Assembly: GCF_963855985.1 (NCBI RefSeq)
Contig: NW_026973569.1
Coordinates: 124,001-188,000 of the forward strand
Direction: 5' to 3'
Length of the DNA: 64,000 nt
Source of the DNA: Ostrinia nubilalis
Taxonomy: Eukaryota; Arthropoda; Insecta; Lepidoptera; Crambidae
Shown here: positions 44,336 through 55,000 of the stretch, in pieces
Position numbering within the stretch: position 1 is the stretch's first letter
Layout: every line of letters begins with the position of its first letter
Made by a program: the position numbers and the translations under genes
The notes under the pieces: model-generated
The model's database searches: none
What the model was told of the DNA's origin: nothing
Seen by the model: the letters and a program-made list of their open reading frames with translations, nothing else

Positions 44336-44531
44336 TGTTATGAGCCTCAGAGGATTTGGGTTTTTAAAAAAGAACACGAGATTAATAGGATAAGACAGCC
44401 GTCTAGTTCGGATGGTGGATTGAGACTGGCGTGGAGATGCGAGGGATCGCAGGCTATGGATAGAAAAGGATGAGTCGGCAAAAGGCGAAATGTCAAGTAA
44501 GCAATATAGGGTGCGAGGGCTATCTGTAACA
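44336..44531 (-). mobile_element. Gypsy 5' LTR
   Basis: 196 bp, TGTTACAG...CATAACA on the minus strand, ending next to the primer-binding region. Identical to the copies at 6065 and 16808 and one base different from 26434. GACC follows at 44532-44535. Confidence 0.92.
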
Positions 44532-45256
44532 GACCGCTGCCACGTGCCGCGCGCGAGTCGGCCATATTGATATCGCTCGCTGCCAGTCGCTCCGCGCCCA
44601 CAGCCCGCGCCGAGCCGCCGATTGGCATGCGGGAGCGCAACAACATAAACAATCGTCCCAGTCCGTCCAATGTGCCCAAACTATTGTGGTACTGTTTCAG
44701 TGTGTGTGCGTGTTATTACAATGCCGCGCTTGATAAATAACAAAACGCAGGTGAAATTATGTTTCGGGTACACTAACTGGCCAACGAGAAACATTGACGA
44801 GTCGAAAACTTTCACACCTTGCTTGTTTGGAGCCGCGCAGTGCTTGAGGGAGCGCAGCCGTATCTTGACTTGACGAGATCCCGTGCGCTTCGAGGACGAA
44901 GTTCTGGATTTCAATTTCAATCACCGGCACAGTAGTGCTGGCGGTACCCAGATGCGAGCGCCGCAGACGGCGGCTTTTGCGTAAAAATACGGAATGCCTT
45001 ATCAAGGGGTTGTTGCCAGAGGGCCACGACCGCGACCGAGTTCTATCGATGGATATTGCGGAAGTCTACCTAGGTACATTCCTACAGTGTGATTTGGACA
45101 GATGAGTGCTTGTTTACGCGAAAGGGACTTTTTCCGTAAAAAAGTTAGTGCGCGAATTGTGAATACAAAATCCGACGTGGTGTCTAGTGAACAGCAAGCA
45201 AGTGTGCAGCCCGGAAGCATTACCTCAATTCGATCGTGGCTAGACTAGACAGTGCA
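44532..45256 (+). other. GC-rich unique DNA; possible promoter and 5' exon of a host gene
   Basis: No known protein. Starts with a GC-rich block (CCACGTGCCGCGCGCGAGTC) followed by an insect initiator-like TTTCAGTGTGTG at about 44695, then moderately GC-rich leader-like sequence without a long ORF. It continues, with the 9-bp duplication GACAGTGCA, on the far side of the TIR element at 50766. There a donor-like AATAGGTAAATG occurs at about 50873-50884. Reading this as a 5' untranslated exon is inference only. Confidence 0.3.
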
Positions 45257-45511
45257 GCGTCTTTCCGTTCTATACATGGCCAGAACGCACCCATAGGAAA
45301 CTGCTCGTGTATATTTTGTAGTGCCCGTTTGTAAATCTGTGACTCCAAACTATACACGAATTTTGCGTACTGATCGTGTATAGTTTGGAAGAGCTTAGTA
45401 AAAAAAGTCATATCCAAACTATACTCGATTAGTTTCTACTACACCACTTACACTTGACAAGAGTGTGTTTAGTTGATATTGATTTAGTAAAATATGGAAT
45501 TATATTTAAAA

Positions 45512-46280
45512 CTAGCGGCCGCCCGCGACTTTGTACGCGTGGATCTCGTTTTACCCCCCCTTCATCTATCTTACGCGGTTCAGATTTTTTTATACAAATG
45601 TTTTTTCCCGCTAACTTCCGTTCCCGTGGGAATTTTGCAATATCCTGTTGTAACTAATCTTTAAGTTTACTAAGGTACCTGCATGCCAAATTTCAAGAGT
45701 CTATCTTACGCGGTTTAGATTTTTTCATACAAATGTTTTTTCCCTCTAACTCCCGTTCCCGTAAGAATTTTGCAATATCCTGTTGTAACTAAGCTTTAAG
45801 TTTACCAAGGTACCTGCATGCCAAATTTCAAGCGTCTAACTAAAACGGTTTAGATTTTTCATACAAATGTTTTTTCCCGCTAACTCCCGTTCCCGTGGAA
45901 ATTTTGCAATATCCTGTTGTAACTAAGCTTCAAGTTTACTAAGGTACCTGCATGCCAAATTTCAAGCGTCTAACTTAAGCGCTTTAGATTTTTCATACAA
46001 AAGGATTTTCCCGCTAATTCCCGTTCCCGTGGGAATTCATAAGTATCCTATAACCTGCCCAGGAGTATGAAGAATAATTGTACCAAGTTTCGTTAAAATC
46101 CGTCAAGTAGTTTTTGTTTATATAAGGAACATACAGACAGACAGACAGACAGACAGACAAAAATTTTACTGATTGCATTTTTGGCATCAGTATGGATCAC
46201 TAATCACCCCCTGATAGTTATTTTGAAAATATATTTCATGTACAGAATGGACCTCTCTACAGATTTATTATAAGTATAGA
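45512..46280 (-). mobile_element. Non-autonomous Helitron
   Basis: On the minus strand it begins TCTATACTTATAATAAATCT and ends GCGGGCGGCCGCTAG, i.e. 5'-TC, a GC-rich 3' palindrome and CTAG, inserted between A and T with no duplication. The related copy at 63406 has the empty site (ATTTAAAA/TTGCATTT at 63660/63661). No Rep/helicase is encoded. This end type is widely known from moth and wasp/bracovirus Helitrons. Confidence 0.9.
45578..46060. repeat. ~130-bp tandem repeats inside the Helitron
   Basis: Three full and one partial copy of a unit with CATACAAATG...CCCGTTCCCGTGGGAATTTTG...GGTACCTGCATGCCAAATTTC, starting near 45578, 45707, 45845 and 45979. An ACAGACAGACAG tract follows at about 46130-46160. 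Confidence 0.85.
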
Positions 46281-46518
46281 TTACATTTATTCGATATTAT
46301 TACATAAAATATTATTATTTTACTGAATCTATAATAAATTTAGATTTTTAACGCTATTGTAAGTGGTTTTTGAAATTAAATTGATTAGGTAGATTTCAAA
46401 TAAAATAACAATGATTAGTGTAATCATAAATTCATTTAAAATGAGAGAGAGTGAGAGAAGAAAGTTCAACGTGCATTATTAATACATTATGCGAGACTAA
46501 ATGCTAGGTTTGTATTAT

Positions 46519-46790
46519 CGGCCGTTTGGTGTAGTGGTTCGAAACGGACTACTATTCCGGAGGTAGCGGGTTCGATTCCCGCACAGTACAAACATTTGTG
46601 TGCATGAACATATTTGTTTGTACTGGACTGGGTGTTTTCTAGTAAGTATGTATTTACAAAAAAAAGTATTTAAGTATGTATGTTTAATACTTAGTATTAT
46701 GTACAAGCTTTGCTTAGTTTGGGACTAGAAGCGCAGTGTAAAATGTCTAAGGATATTTATTTATTATTTATTTTATTTATTAACTTTTAT
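46519..46790 (+). mobile_element. tRNA-derived SINE in the 9-bp TSD element
   Basis: Head CGGCCGTTTGGTGTAGTGG, A box TGGTGTAGTGG (46527-46537), B box GGTTCGATTCC (46569-46579), body with ACAAGCTTTGCTTAGTTTGG, and a (TTTA)n tail. The second copy of the host element carries the same SINE at the same site, so it inserted before that family multiplied. Confidence 0.87.
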
Positions 46791-47589
46791 CTCAAGAACA
46801 AAATCATTTTGACATATCTGTACCCCCAGTGAAAAGGGATCTAACTCGACTTAGATCAAAATTGTCTTTATAACATAATGTGAATCTCTGAAAAATTAGC
46901 TATTTTTGTATCTAATCGGTATGTTTCTACGACGTATAGAAACGAAAATAATTTTGTGCCAAATGATACAAGTAAGGCTTTGTGAACCAATTTTGAGTTT
47001 TGCTTCGTGTATATTGATACATGTCTACTTTTAACAAAGTGTACCGGAGGCTTCTTTCACTTTTTTATTGTGTCAAGAGGTATGACTCGTGTTACTACTT
47101 TTTACACGATTGAAGTTGTTCAGATTGAATTTGTGATTAACAATATAAGATGACTCATATTAATATACACAAAAAAAAAACTATGTATTGTTGGTTGGTG
47201 AAAAAGAATGTAACTTAATTTATAGCACAAAAAGTAAAAGACAAAAGATTATTTATTTTGTGTATAATGATTCAATTAGACTTATACCATTAACCACAAA
47301 AGTTTTGTACATGTGTAAAATGTTATAAGTTACTTAGATCAAAAACATTTAAAAATCGCAACTAATAATTTGGTTAATTATTTGGTGTAAAATGATATAA
47401 CTTAGCCCAAACGTCAGATTAAAGGAAAAAATAATGTCGTAGTTTATAAATCAAAGAACTTTAGTTAATAGTTTTAATAAATAATGGTGAACATGTACTA
47501 GTAAATCATATAATTGAATTCATAGTGCCTAACGTTGTAAATAAAAGTACTTAATAACTAATAAGTGCATTATCGAATTTACAAGAGCT

Positions 47590-49110
47590 CCGACTACCAG
47601 AACTCTATATAAACAAAACTCATCACCTTTGACAACAAATTGAACTGGGCGAGTCATGTCGAGAACAAAATAAAAATGGCCTGTATAGCATTCCATCAGT
47701 GCAAGAGACTCATTGGTAGTAGATAAGGTCTCAACTCAAAGATAACACTTTGGCTCTACACGTTGCGTCGGTTATATGGCCCTCTTACACATAATTATTA
47801 TTATGGATCACTTGTGTGGTGGCACAGAACACAACTATCCACAGCAAGATCAAAACTCCAAAGCCTGCAACGCCTAGTAAGCATAGCGGCCACTAGTTGT
47901 ATGAGAACCACTCCATCGACATCACTTGAGTATCTTCTGAATCTTAGATCTTTAGAGCTCTTCATTCAGGAGGAAGCGCAAGCAGCCGCTCTAAGACTTA
48001 AAGGTAAGAACGGCATATAGAAGCAAAACAAGGAGACAGGACATTCCACGATCCTGCACAAAACCCTAATAAAAGAAATACCTCTCACCGAGGCACCCAT
48101 CGACAGAATTCCCTGTGTTCACATCTTCGACTGGAGATATAATATCCAGCTTACAGCGAAAACGCAAGATTGCTCTGGAATCAATGAAGTTAGGATATAA
48201 ACTGACGGCTCCAAAACCCAAAAAGGTACGGGAGCTGGTGTCTTCTCGAATTACCTAAATATACTAAGAATATCAACATCACTAGATAAACACAATACAA
48301 TTTTCCAAGCAGAATGCAATCAGAGCAGCACAGGCGGTTGCAACCATAGACATCCGAGGTCTGAATATAAAAATAATCTCAGATAGTGCAAGCAATACAA
48401 AGCAACTTAATATACTACATTATAATACTTATATTGGAATGCCATGACGCGCTCCTAAGTCATTGCAGACGCAAATGGCGTTACCCTGCACTCCTGAAGT
48501 GGATCAAAGGACACAGTAACTCCTTGAGCAACGACGCAGCAGATGAACTGGACAGAAGGGGATCGTACACGACGGTATTTGGTCCGGAACAATTATAATG
48601 CCGATACCATAAGCACAGATAAAAAAAAAAAATAACACCACACAGAATGGAAAGATTGTGAAAGATGCAGGCAAACAAAAGATGCAGTTGTGGATATATC
48701 GAAAAAGTTCTCCCGCAGCCTCATAAGACTAAACAGGGACAACATCCGCAAGGTCCTAAGTGTAATAACAGGTATGTTAAACAAACACCTACACAATATA
48801 GCTGTTACAGACAGCCTACTGTGCAGAAGATGCATGGAGGCAGAAGAAAAACCGCAGCACGTGCACAAGGAGTGCACAAGCGTAGCAGATCAACAGGCTC
48901 AAATTCTCCAATCACCAGGGTCGCTGCAGAAGGCCTGTAGCGACCTAGATAGGCTGCTGCTACCTGGGGGGGATCTGGAGCGGTTGGAATAGGAAGATAA
49001 ACTACAAATAGCGCACAATGGTCTAATCAAGAGGCTAAGTGCAATATTCGATTGCCCTGAAAAACTAACTACAAAAGCCCTTATGAATGGATACTATGTA
49101 TAAAGTAAAT
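47590..49110 (+). pseudogene. Degenerate LINE: RT thumb, RNase H, C-terminus
   Basis: Plus-strand fragments in changing frames. FDNKLNWASHVENKIKMACI and YGSLVWWHRTQLSTARSKLQ (RT end, 47630-48020) come first. TDGSKTQKGTGAGVFSNYL and IISDSAS (RNase H, ~48200-48390) follow, then WIKGHSNSLSNDAADELDRR (48500) and LNKHLHNIAVTDSLLCRRCM (48690-48990, C-terminal Cys motif). It is similar in order to the LOA/R1 element at 52009 but divergent, with many stops. An old insertion within the TA-flanked element. Confidence 0.8.
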
Positions 49111-50310
49111 AATTATGTAAATGGCATGTGTTGCTGAACTTTATCTGCTTAGCTCGCAAGTATAACATGTCTTGTTAATTCATGTCTCTATTGATTTAAG
49201 AAGATTCCCGCCTTAGGCAGTTCGATTTTTTCAAGTTATTTATGATTTAAGAAGAGGCTGACAAGGGTGGCTAAATTTCTTGCGCTGCTTCTTCTCAGCA
49301 CTGGCCCATTTATGTCCCAAAATAATTGTAGGGTTCAAGTAATACTAGGACGTGTTAAAGGGCTTTTTAAAAGTCTCTTTGTTGAAAAGAAATGCATTTT
49401 ATGACTTTACTTTTATATTATCCTTCTGTAGCCAAAAGGCAATCAATATAGCTTGACATCATCGTCTCTGGTCCAGGGTTTGATTCCTAATAGGGTAATT
49501 GTAGAAAACAAACTTTTCTATGTCTCCTGTCTAATTAGTTGATGTGAAACCATTGTTGTTTCAGGTCTTTACTACACAATTGCTTCAGCTATACTTACTT
49601 TAAAATAGGAGATAATGTATGTGATTTAGGCCGATATCATTCATGCTATATGGTGTAATAATTGATAAAATAGTAGTTTCAGATCAGAATAAACATTTAA
49701 GGAGTAAATAATTAGAATTCAGTCTCAAATTCTAGCCTTATTCCTTTACAGTCGCCACTTGTATCACTTTACACATAATTATTAGGATACTTAGATCGCT
49801 ATTATGTTAGTTAAATCAGTTTACACATTTTTTTTCTCACCAAAAAATTGGTGTTTATTGATATAAGTAAAAATTTTTCGACGATTTACCCTAAATAACC
49901 TGAAATAATGATTCCTCATAGTGTAATTACTTATGTTTGTTTTACAACTTTTTCTAAAATTGAAGAAACAAAAAATTGTCAACAGAAATTGCGTAAAATG
50001 TATCACTTTACACTTGTTAGCGGGTGGTCAATTCAGTGTGGTGTAAAATGATTTATGTCTCATTACATCACTTTACACGAATGTAAAGTTGTCGTGCATG
50101 GTGATATAACTTGGTTTTTATTTAATTACGAAAAAACCACATGCTATATTTCCCAAACTGACACACTGCCTAATTATATCTAACATTACCTTCACCTAAA
50201 AAATATTTCACCCAGTTATCTCTAATAGCGATGAAGCAGGATTTTTTTTAACTTCAAATGCGATTTCCCAAAAATCACCATTTTCGACTTAGATCCCTTT
50301 TCACTGGGGG
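49111..50310. other. AT-rich right arm of the TA-flanked element
   Basis: No ORF of note. Around 49270-49330, TTTCTTGCGCTGCTTCTTCTC looks like part of another moth interspersed repeat. The remainder contains the GTGTAAAATGATT/TATCACTTTACAC motifs described for the element. Confidence 0.4.
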
Positions 50311-50943
50311 TACAGATATTTCCATACCTACATGATTCTTAATTTAAGAGTTATTCGAGAATTGGTGAAAATAAAATATCAGCCCCAAAACAAATATCTT
50401 TTCTATGGCAGAATACGTGTCGAAAGATGATTCAGTGTTTAAAGTAGACACGCAGATATGAATTAATATGTAATGGAAAGAGAGGTCAATAAGACAAAAT
50501 GAATAGCATGCAACTACTCGCGTTTAAATTGTAATCACGCACTTATTACAATACATACATGATTAGTCCGTATGCGTACTGGCGATGTATATTTTGGAGC
50601 AAGATAGTTGACCTAAGTCACTACAAAGTATACGCGAGCAGTACGCAGCATATGCGTACTGGTCGTGTATAGTTTGGAGGAGCTTATTAAAAAAAGTCAT
50701 CTCCAAACTATACTCGATTAGTTTCACACCCTTGCGTTCTGGCTATGTATAGAACGGAAAGACGCGACAGTGCAAGACAGTGTTTACGTGAACATTCAAC
50801 AAAGGCTTGACGTTCAAAATTTATTGTGATTAGTGTAATAATAACCTAGGAACTTTAAATAACAACATTCAAAATAGGTAAATGTGTGAATAAGGAAAAA
50901 TAATGTAGGAAAATTGATCAGTGAGTTTTATTTACAACACCTA

Positions 50944-51159
50944 AAGCCTGGTCCGTGAGCACGTAGAATCCCGTCCAATGACCCCAAGCTACCCATCCCT
51001 CTCGCTCGCGCGTAATTATGTTGCTGTCGCGCTCGCACACTCACTGCGGGCGCCCGTCGCACAGTCGCGACAGCAACATAATTACGCGCGAGCGATAGGG
51101 ATGGGTAGCTTGGGCTTGGGGTCATTGGACGGGATTATACGTGCTTACGGACCAGGCTT
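50944..51159. mobile_element. TA-flanked palindromic MITE (AAGCCTGGTCCG family), fourth copy
   Basis: 216 bp, same family as 5038-5247, with its own TA duplication (50942-50943, 51160-51161) and a duplicated GCTTGG (GCTTGGGCTTGGGG). It is an independent insertion because the flanks differ. Confidence 0.88.
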
Positions 51160-51930
51160 TATTCATATTCAATATTAGGGTGCATTTCCACTGAAGCGGA
51201 GAAGCGAACGCTACGCGAAGTAGTAATAGGTATGTAATGTACCTATTCATTTTTTATTACGTCTCTAAATAAATTGCGTAGGCATTACGAAACCGTAGAT
51301 ATTGAATTTCAATTTCTATCCTTTTTTAAATTTCTAGTTTAACGCGGATGATTCGCATCGGTTCGTTGGAAAAGTCCCCCGCTATTACACTAATGAAAAT
51401 ACACTTATTTACCTACAAGTGGCTAGATTTTGTTTCTCCCAGCGCGTAGTACCTATTAACATGACGTAACATCGTACATACTCACGAGTGATAATTTTTG
51501 GTAACGTTGGTTGTGTAATCTTACCTTTATGTGTGTGAACGTTGAATGAACGCGCGCGGCCATTGTTCGTACTCGTATGAATGAAATGAGTAAAGAAAGA
51601 GGGAGAGGCAGTGAGTGAAGACAGGATGGTTGTAAAAATAATATCTTTTTTTTGTTAGGAAAAGTAAAAACAAAAACTAGCCTGAATTTTTTTTTTAACA
51701 CGGGTTCCCAAGTAACATTCGGGGTTCTATATAGTATGTCTAGTCGTTCACATGTACTCCACAAGCTGTGTATGTCAGCTGTGTATACGAGCTGTATAGC
51801 TTGCTATAATGCTGTTATAGAACCAGTTTGGGCACAAATTAGACAGCCTTAAGTTCACTATGGCTGTACGTTAGCAGTATAATAGCATTATAATAGCAGT
51901 TTAAGTAGTAACATCGGACTTAAGGCTGAC
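51160..51930. other. Unassigned, with left arm of a possible large TIR element
   Basis: 51180-51230 resembles a MITE end (GCATTTCCACTGAAGCGGAG). 51660-51690 matches, inverted, a repeat seen at 5860-5950. From 51712 (CCCAAGTAACATT) an inverted-repeat-rich stretch with TATAATGCTGTTATAG-like motifs starts. Its counterpart AATGCTACTTGGG ends near 61699. No coding sequence. Confidence 0.4.
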
Positions 51931-52008
51931 TTATCTTATCTTATTTAGGGCCGCGCATGAGCGCAGTGCACGTCGACCCATTGGGATCTTTTGTGCTTCC
52001 CTATACCT

Positions 52009-55000
52009 TTATCCCCCCTCATCCGCAAAGATCCTATCCATATAGTGGATCAAGAGCTTGGGTGAGAAGGACCTATATTCTTCTGGTGTCGGATAAGCCG
52101 ACCCCAGGAGACCCATTCTAGTTCTAGCTAGCGCGTCACATTCGCACAGTAGGTGTTTCATGGACTCCGCATGTTCTCCACATGCTCGACAGCTGTCATC
52201 CGTAGTTAGGCCCATTTTGTGGAGCATGTGGTTTGTAGTGTAGTGTCCTGTCAGCGCACCCGTGATCACTCGGGCTTGCCTTCTGTTTCCATTGAGTATG
52301 AGCTTTTCCCATGATCTTGTGTTTCCAACTAGGAATAGTTTGGAGTGGCTCATACCGTTGGAGCTTTCCCATTCAGCTCTGTGCTTCCTGGAGATATATT
52401 GCCTCATGGCCATGTGTAAAGTGCTCATAGATAAGGGCACTATCGGCTCTGGCCCAATAGGTGCCGCCTCTGACCCTTGTCTCGCTAGACTGTCGGCTCT
52501 CTCATTGCCTTCGATTCCAGTATGTCCAGGTACCCACATGAGGGTCACCCTGTTGTGCCTTCCAAGTTTATTCAGTGCCAAGATTGCCTCCAGAACGAGT
52601 CTGGATCCAACCCTCACTGAGGCAATGGCTTTGAGTGCTGCCTGACTGTCACTTAATATGTAAATGTCACGCTTTTTATGCGCCTGTTCTATATTCCTTA
52701 CTGCGCACATGATTATAGCATAGGTTTCAGCTTGAAACACTGTTGCAAACCTCCCTAAGCTTTCACTGTGCTCAGATTGTTTGGAGTAGACGCCCGCTCC
52801 TGTTCCTGAGTTCATCTTGGAGCCGTCAGTATACCAGATCAGGCTGTCTTGTTGACGTTTTAGTCCTCTTTTCCAGTCTTCCCTTGTTGGTATAGACACT
52901 TTGAAATCCTTGCTAAACATGTACCTAGGCTGCATTGTATCACAACCCATGTCCATTATTGCATCTAATTGAGGATCGCTCCCCATCCTTGTGTGCTTGG
53001 TGCAAGGTTTGGATGTACTCCAAAGTCCCGCCCCCTTCAGTCTGTGCAGCGCCTTCCTTGCATCTACTTCTAGCGCCAAGTGCAGTGGGGGCAATCCCAG
53101 AATAATCTCCAATGCTGCAGTTGGCGTAGTTCTAAACGCACTCGTTATTGCTAGGCATGCAGTTCTTTGCAATTTGCCCAGTGCCGTTCTGCACGTCTGT
53201 AACCTAATTCTAGGCCACCAGACAATGCTGCCATAAAGTATTATTGGTCTCACCATAGTTATATAGATCCACCTCATCACTCTGGGACTAAGTCCCCATG
53301 TCTTCCCGTATGCACCACGACACATTCCCAGCACTCTCATAGCCTTAGCTATGACCGTATCTTGGTGTTTACGCCATGTAAGTTCCTTATCTAGGATTAC
53401 CCCTAGATATTTCACTTCATTGGTCCAGGTTATCTGTTTACCATAAAGGTAGAGATGTCCTAGCCCTGTTGTATTATTTCTCATTTTTGTAAATGCAATA
53501 GCATTCGTTTTTCCCGGATTCACCGAGAGGTGGTTTTCGTCACACCACTCTTCCAGTGTGTTGAGGGCTCTTTGCATGATGTCTGTCACAATAGTTGGGA
53601 ACTTGCCCCTTACCATAATTACCAAATCATCTGCATATCCAACCGTGTAGAGTGGTCCTTTGTTAAGTTTCACAAGTAGTGAGTCCACGACCAGGCTCCA
53701 TAGCAAGGGTGAGAGTACCCCCCCTTGCGGGCAGCCCTTGACAGTCCTTACACTCATGCACTCTCCTTGCAGTTCTGATTGAATAATCCTGCCTTTAAGC
53801 ATACAGTCTATCCACCGGCATAGAGGTAGTGGTACCCCGTGGTCAGAAGCAGCAGCTCCTATAGAGACGAAGGTAGTGCGGTCAAATGCCCCCTCTATGT
53901 CGACAAATGTCCCAACAGTAACCTCCCTACTCTCAAGAGCCGCCTCCGCCCTGCCGGTTACATAGTGTAGCGCAGTTTCTGTAGATTTCCCTGCCTGGTA
54001 TGCACATTGTAGCTCATGTAGAGGAAATCTTTTTAGTGGTCCTTGTCTTATGTACTTATCTACAAGTTTTTCAAGCGATTTGAGAAGAAAAGATTGTAGA
54101 CTTATTGGCCTATATGCCTTAGGGTCGTTGTAATCCGGTCTACCTGGTTTAGGTATAAAGATCACTTTGACTTCTCTCCATACCTTAGGTATGTATCCAA
54201 ATGCTATGCAGGCTTTGTATAACCTGCATAGATGAGGATTCAGAATGGAGATTCCTTGCTGCAAGAGAATTGGGTAGATCGAATCTGGGCCTGGTGCCTT
54301 GTATGGTTCAAAGCTCCCGATTGCCCATCTCACCTTAGTCTCATCCACTACTCTTTTAGCCGTAACCCAGTCGAGCTTGTTTGTTGTTCTATTTTGTTCC
54401 TCCACGTTGATTGGATCTTGATCATCGTTTAGGACCTGTGATTCAGGAAAGTGCGTTGCTATCATTGTTTTCAACGTATCTTTGCCTGCTTCCGTATATC
54501 CCCCCCTCTCACTCCATACTGTAGTGAGTGGGTTCGCTTTGGTTGTTGACATGGCCTTTGTCAGTCTCATGCCCTCGGGAACTGAGTTGATCATCTCACA
54601 ATGATCCCTCCATGCCTTCCTCTTTGCCTTTCGCACCGCTTTGCTATACTCCGTCAGTGCTCTTCTATACTCTGTAAAGTCATTCCTAGCTCTTGCAATA
54701 TTGAATGCCTTTCTTGTCTCCCTTCGTAAGAGGGCTATTTCCTTGGTCCACCATGGAAGTTTCTTCGATCCCGCCTCGCGTTCCGGGCAGTTATCCCTCC
54801 AGGCAGTCTTCAAGGCATTGGTGATTCGATCAGCGTCAAACTCTATTTCAAGCACAGAGTTAAGTTTGCATTTTGGTTCACTAAGTTCCGTCCTTAGGTC
54901 CCGTTTGAAGTCTTCCCAATTAGTGTTCCTGGGATTCCTTCTTTTTATTGCGTCTTTTCTTATAGGAGCATTATACCTAAAGCATATATAGTTATGGTCA

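Larger units (their letters stand above)
26434..44531 (-). mobile_element. Gypsy (errantivirus-like) provirus, 18.1 kb with nested insertions
   Basis: Minus-strand provirus bounded by 196-bp LTRs at 44336-44531 (5') and 26434-26629 (3') that differ at one base, and by a GACC duplication (26430-26433, 44532-44535). Order from right to left: 5' LTR, leader, gag, protease, [5.9 kb DNA transposon], RT start, deletion, integrase, env, [LINE-end array], polypurine tract, 3' LTR. An env gene after pol is typical of insect errantiviruses. It is defective: the RT core with its YxDD motif and RNase H are deleted, env carries an insertion and a frameshift, and the env end is lost at a SINE. The near-identical LTRs point to a recent insertion. 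Confidence 0.85.
46823..50310. mobile_element. 3.5 kb TA-flanked TIR element (Tc1/mariner or pogo type)
   Basis: TIR CCCCCAGTGAAAAGGGATCT and complement, with TA at 46821-46822 and 50311-50312. The outer bases ATATCTG/CAGATAT are also inverted, so the target may itself have been a palindrome. GTGTAAAATGATATAAC-like motifs and complements repeat in both flanks (47319, 47391, 49768, 50043, 50084). Apart from the LINE relic inside, it is AT-rich with no clear transposase. Confidence 0.75.
45257..50765. mobile_element. 5.5 kb TIR element with 9-bp target duplication
   Basis: TIR GCGTCTTTCCGTTCTATACA...CCAGAACGCA at 45257 and complement ending 50765, flanked by GACAGTGCA (45248-45256, 50766-50774). 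A 9-bp duplication fits Mutator-like or Merlin elements. CCAAACTATAC recurs in both orientations in each subterminal region (45352, 45383, 45413, 50668, 50703). No transposase of its own is visible. Nested inside: Helitron, SINE, and a TA-flanked element with a LINE relic. The start of a second copy is at 63406. Confidence 0.85.

Noticed and set aside
46519..46600. Possible tRNA gene
   Set aside because: A and B boxes are perfect, but the sequence continues into a SINE body, and the same head recurs at 30757-31007 and 63868.
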